Origin: Cyanobacteria bacterium FACHB-471
Lineage (GTDB): Bacteria > Cyanobacteriota > Cyanobacteriia > Elainellales > Elainellaceae
Direction: 5' to 3'
Length of the DNA: 64,000 nucleotides
Assembly (NCBI GenBank): GCA_014695345.1
Contig: JACJOC010000098.1
Location: 62,001-126,000 of the forward strand
Shown: in pieces, positions 61,863 to 64,000 of the stretch
Layout of the letters: each line of letters begins with the position of its first letter
How positions within the stretch are numbered: position 1 is the stretch's first letter
Program-made: the position numbers and the translations under genes
Notes under the pieces: generated by a model
What the model was told of the DNA's origin: nothing
What the model saw: the letters and a program-made list of their open reading frames with translations, nothing else
Databases searched by the model: none

Positions 61863-62801
61863 TTAGCGCACGGTGTAAGTGTAGTTGCCCTGCCCCGTTT
61901 CGTCGTAGGAGTTGGCGAGAATTCGGTAAACTCCGGTTGTGGGTAGCGTGACGGTGATTTGAGAGTTGAGGTTGTCTGAGCTGATGTCGTCGTTTTCGGC
62001 AACGCGATCGCCATTTGGCCCTAGCAAAATCAGATAGGTATCAAACTGACTACTCTCTAGCGTGATGGTGACAGTCTGACCCGCTGTACCCGAGAGAAGA
62101 TGTTCTCTAAACAGAGAGCCATCGTTAAGGACCGGTCCACCCGCAGCTAAAGTACCCTGCCCCTGCAAAAGGTAATCCCCTGTTCCCGTAGTAGTGGAGT
62201 TGTAGGGAATGGTGCTGATGGGTGCCTGCTGTTGATTCAGCGCGAGAAACGTTTGACGAGCCTGGCTGTCACCGCGTCGTGTTTGGGCAGAAAATTGGCG
62301 ATTACACTGCTCTCTCGTAATGCCGCTAGAGTCGCCCTGGACACCCTGACGAAAAAGATTTTCTTCAAACGCGGGAATAAACAAACAGCCCTGGAGTTCG
62401 TTTTGGAAGGTTAGCAGAATGTTTTCGGGGTCACAGATGCCCCGCTGTTGATCCTGCGTGTTTCTCGAAAGGCACATGACTGGCTCGTTGTTCAGGTAGC
62501 CAAAAGTTGCGTTAGAGAAGGCAGATGCACCATCTCTAACAAAAACTCGTTGAAATCGGGCAGAAATGACCTGGCAGCGCACCTCAGCTGTGTAGGGTGG
62601 GGGTGCCCAGGCAGACGTAAAGGTAATGAAGTCAATAACTTGCCCATTCCCAGCAGCAACCATGACCGGGGGTTCACGGCTTTCGTCGCAGTAAAAGCCT
62701 GACCCTGTTTGTGCCTGAACGGGCTGACGTAGCCCTGGCAGCAGCGAAATTGTTGCAGTCGAGCCAACCAGTAAAGCAACTAGGAATTTAGCTAATTTCA
62801 T
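61863..62801 (-). CDS. Secreted COP23-domain protein with C-terminal PPC-like domain
   Basis: 312 residues from ATG 62801; upstream in-frame codons are unlikely. Signal peptide about 1-33 (LVALLVGSTATISLLPG). The COP23 domain, first described in a circadian-oscillating membrane protein, runs from GFYCDESREPPVMVAAGNGQ through YLNNEPVMCLSR to NELQGCLFIPAF; its paired cysteines suggest disulfides. A PPC-like (pre-peptidase C-terminal) beta domain follows: HLLSGTAGQTVTITLESSQF, FDTYLILLGPNGDRVAEND. Function unknown; likely periplasmic or extracellular. Confidence 0.85.
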   Translation of the reverse strand: MKLAKFLVALLVGSTATISLLPGLRQPVQAQTGSGFYCDESREPPVMVAAGNGQVIDFITFTSAWAPPPYTAEVRCQVISARFQRVFVRDGASAFSNATFGYLNNEPVMCLSRNTQDQQRGICDPENILLTFQNELQGCLFIPAFEENLFRQGVQGDSSGITREQCNRQFSAQTRRGDSQARQTFLALNQQQAPISTIPYNSTTTGTGDYLLQGQGTLAAGGPVLNDGSLFREHLLSGTAGQTVTITLESSQFDTYLILLGPNGDRVAENDDISSDNLNSQITVTLPTTGVYRILANSYDETGQGNYTYTVR

Positions 62802-62875
62802 GGATATTTGTTCTAGTTCTAGAGGTGAAGAATGAGGGGGAAAAGCTAAGAAGGAGGCGTCTCGAATTCGCCTAT

Positions 62876-64000
62876 CTACAAGCAAACTCCACTGGGGCAA
62901 TCCGGATCGGTGAAAGTGGGAGCTTGGGGCTGGGGTTGAGGTTGGGTCGCAGGACGCTGACGCTGCGTTTGAGAGCGGCGCTGGCTGGTTTGGCGTTGGC
63001 GGGGTTGGGATTGGCGTTGTTCAGCGGCTCTTTGCTCGGCAGCTCTTTGCTCAGCCGCCCTTTGCTCGGCTGCCCTTTGCTCAGCGGCTCTTTGCTCAGC
63101 GGCTCTTTGCTCAGCGGCTGAGATTTCGGTGTTGGCTTTTTCTACGATGGGCGCTGCTTGCTGTTTCCAGTATTCGTTGGTAATTTTTTCGGTTTCGGCG
63201 ATCGCCGCCTGCCATTCACCCTGATCTACCGCTTCTTGGGCGGTTTTCAGCAGCCCCTCATCGGCTTCCCATTCCTGATTCCACGAGACAATTTGCGCCT
63301 GCGCCTGCTCATAGATTGAGCTAGTTTCAGGAATTGCCCCTGCCATTGCTACGGCGTTTTCTAACTTTCCACCCTGATATTGCTCGGCTGCCAGTTCTAG
63401 AATTCGCTCAGACCACTCACCTACAAGGTTCTGAGACTCCTCATGGGCAGAATGACCTTCAGCAATTTCGCTGGCGGCAAGAATGGCATCTTTGAGTCGA
63501 TTGCTTGCTGCCAATGCCTGAGCCTGTGCTAACTGGCACTCTCCCAAAAGCTGTTGGGCCTGTGCGTCCCCAGACAGCGCCATCGCAGTGCGAACGCATT
63601 CCTCGTGGTTTCCTTCCATCTTCAAGGAAGTAATCTGACCCAGAGCAAACTGGCGCTGAGACTGGTTGTAGTAATTCAACCCAACAACGGTAGTGGCGAT
63701 CGCCGCTGCCACTCCTGCTCCTACCCCTAGAAACTTCCAAGGGAAGCGAGGAGACTGCACTACCGTACCCTCAGAGGGGGGAGAAGCCACAGTCAGCGGC
63801 ACTTGCACCGGAGGAGAAGGCGGCTCCGTTAGGGGAACGGTTGGCGGTGAAGACGAGGAGGCAGCCCGAGCCGACCCACCCAGCATCCCTTCAACTTGCA
63901 TACCAGGGGGTACGGAAGGAGGCGCAGTCACAGGCACCGTTGGTGCAGAGGAACTGGGTACTACGGGATCTGGGGAGGACTGAGCAGAAGCAGGGTCAAC
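62876..64000 (-). CDS. Membrane-anchored protein with AEQR repeats, 3' part (5' end beyond window)
   Basis: Frame open to the window edge, over 370 residues. A Pro/Ser/Val-rich segment precedes one transmembrane helix (FPWKFLGVGAGVAAAIATTV, about 70 residues from the GTG at 63937). Helical, TPR-like repeats follow (LGECQLAQAQALAASNRLKD; AQEAVDQGEWQAAIAETEKI), then six to seven AAEQR repeats and a basic, Gln-rich tail ending SGVCL. A cytoplasmic part, possibly a kinase domain, may lie upstream; this is inference from similar cyanobacterial layouts. The repeats are spread over the last 100 residues. Confidence 0.8.
   Translation of the reverse strand, partial: VDPASAQSSPDPVVPSSSAPTVPVTAPPSVPPGMQVEGMLGGSARAASSSSPPTVPLTEPPSPPVQVPLTVASPPSEGTVVQSPRFPWKFLGVGAGVAAAIATTVVGLNYYNQSQRQFALGQITSLKMEGNHEECVRTAMALSGDAQAQQLLGECQLAQAQALAASNRLKDAILAASEIAEGHSAHEESQNLVGEWSERILELAAEQYQGGKLENAVAMAGAIPETSSIYEQAQAQIVSWNQEWEADEGLLKTAQEAVDQGEWQAAIAETEKITNEYWKQQAAPIVEKANTEISAAEQRAAEQRAAEQRAAEQRAAEQRAAEQRAAEQRQSQPRQRQTSQRRSQTQRQRPATQPQPQPQAPTFTDPDCPSGVCL
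63022..63120. repeat. 15-bp tandem repeats encoding AAEQR
   Basis: About 6.6 units of a 15-base repeat (TCAGCGGCTCTTTGC on the plus strand, with single-base variants). The period is five codons, so copy number can change without a frameshift. Confidence 0.85.

Noticed and set aside
63022-63120. Tandem repeats that might suggest a CRISPR-like array
   Set aside because: The units are contiguous 15-base codons for AAEQR inside an open frame, with no spacers.

Overview
The window looks like a stretch of a filamentous or Leptolyngbya-like cyanobacterial chromosome. The octamer GCGATCGC (HIP1) recurs throughout, inside and between genes. Many genes belong to oxygenic-photosynthesis or cyanobacteria-specific families: NdhD1, an RbcR-type LysR regulator, a phycobilisome-type globin, Tic20, a COP23 domain, a SigG-like sigma factor with its anti-sigma protein, and a four-cysteine Ser/Thr kinase. 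I saw no rRNA, tRNA, CRISPR array, prophage or intact insertion sequence. The content is mostly core chromosome with a scatter of small palindromic repeats.

Layout. 1-5.5 kb: start of a SemiSWEET gene (cut by the edge), an ABC-2 permease, a large low-complexity coiled-coil protein and an ABC1/UbiB kinase. 6-13.8 kb: recN, a secreted repeat protein, a subtilase, rpe, an EEP-family phosphodiesterase and a decayed Rpn-type nuclease gene. 13.8-22.3 kb: mutS with a repeat embedded in frame, small proteins, a serpin, an LCP cell-wall ligase and an alpha/beta hydrolase. 22.5-29.2 kb: a phosphate block (pstS-pstC-pstA-pstB, with a hairpin between pstS and pstC and a candidate Pho box) followed by a DCC protein and an exopolyphosphatase. 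29.2-41 kb: small proteins, Tic20, glyA, a WecA-like transferase, cinA, aroQ, larE, YajQ, MAPEG, a DprA/SLOG-like protein, an FHA protein and an epoxide-hydrolase-like protein. 41.3-46.8 kb: a tightly packed envelope operon (membrane protein, possible 29-residue peptide, lipoprotein with a degenerate M23-like fold, lysozyme-like secreted protein) and the sigG/anti-sigma pair. 47-55.8 kb: isochorismatase-like hydrolase, a stand-alone DALR domain protein, a Crp/Fnr regulator, then rbcR, a Ser/Thr kinase and two membrane-anchored periplasmic-binding proteins in one direction. 56-64 kb: roadblock-like protein, 2Fe-2S ferredoxin, a phycobilisome-like protein without the usual chromophore cysteine, GNAT, ndhD1, secreted proteins and the 3' part of a membrane-anchored protein with AEQR repeats.

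Working links. The Pst importer and exopolyphosphatase form a phosphate capture and storage neighbourhood. The kinase and its two tethered binding proteins share operon structure, and the two binding proteins share an almost identical N-terminal anchor although their folds differ. This resembles an extracytoplasmic solute-sensing module and is the best candidate for an undescribed system here. The 41.7-45 kb operon is a second candidate, probably acting on the cell wall. Several long perfect inverted repeats serve as terminators between convergent genes, and two of them belong to one dispersed family.
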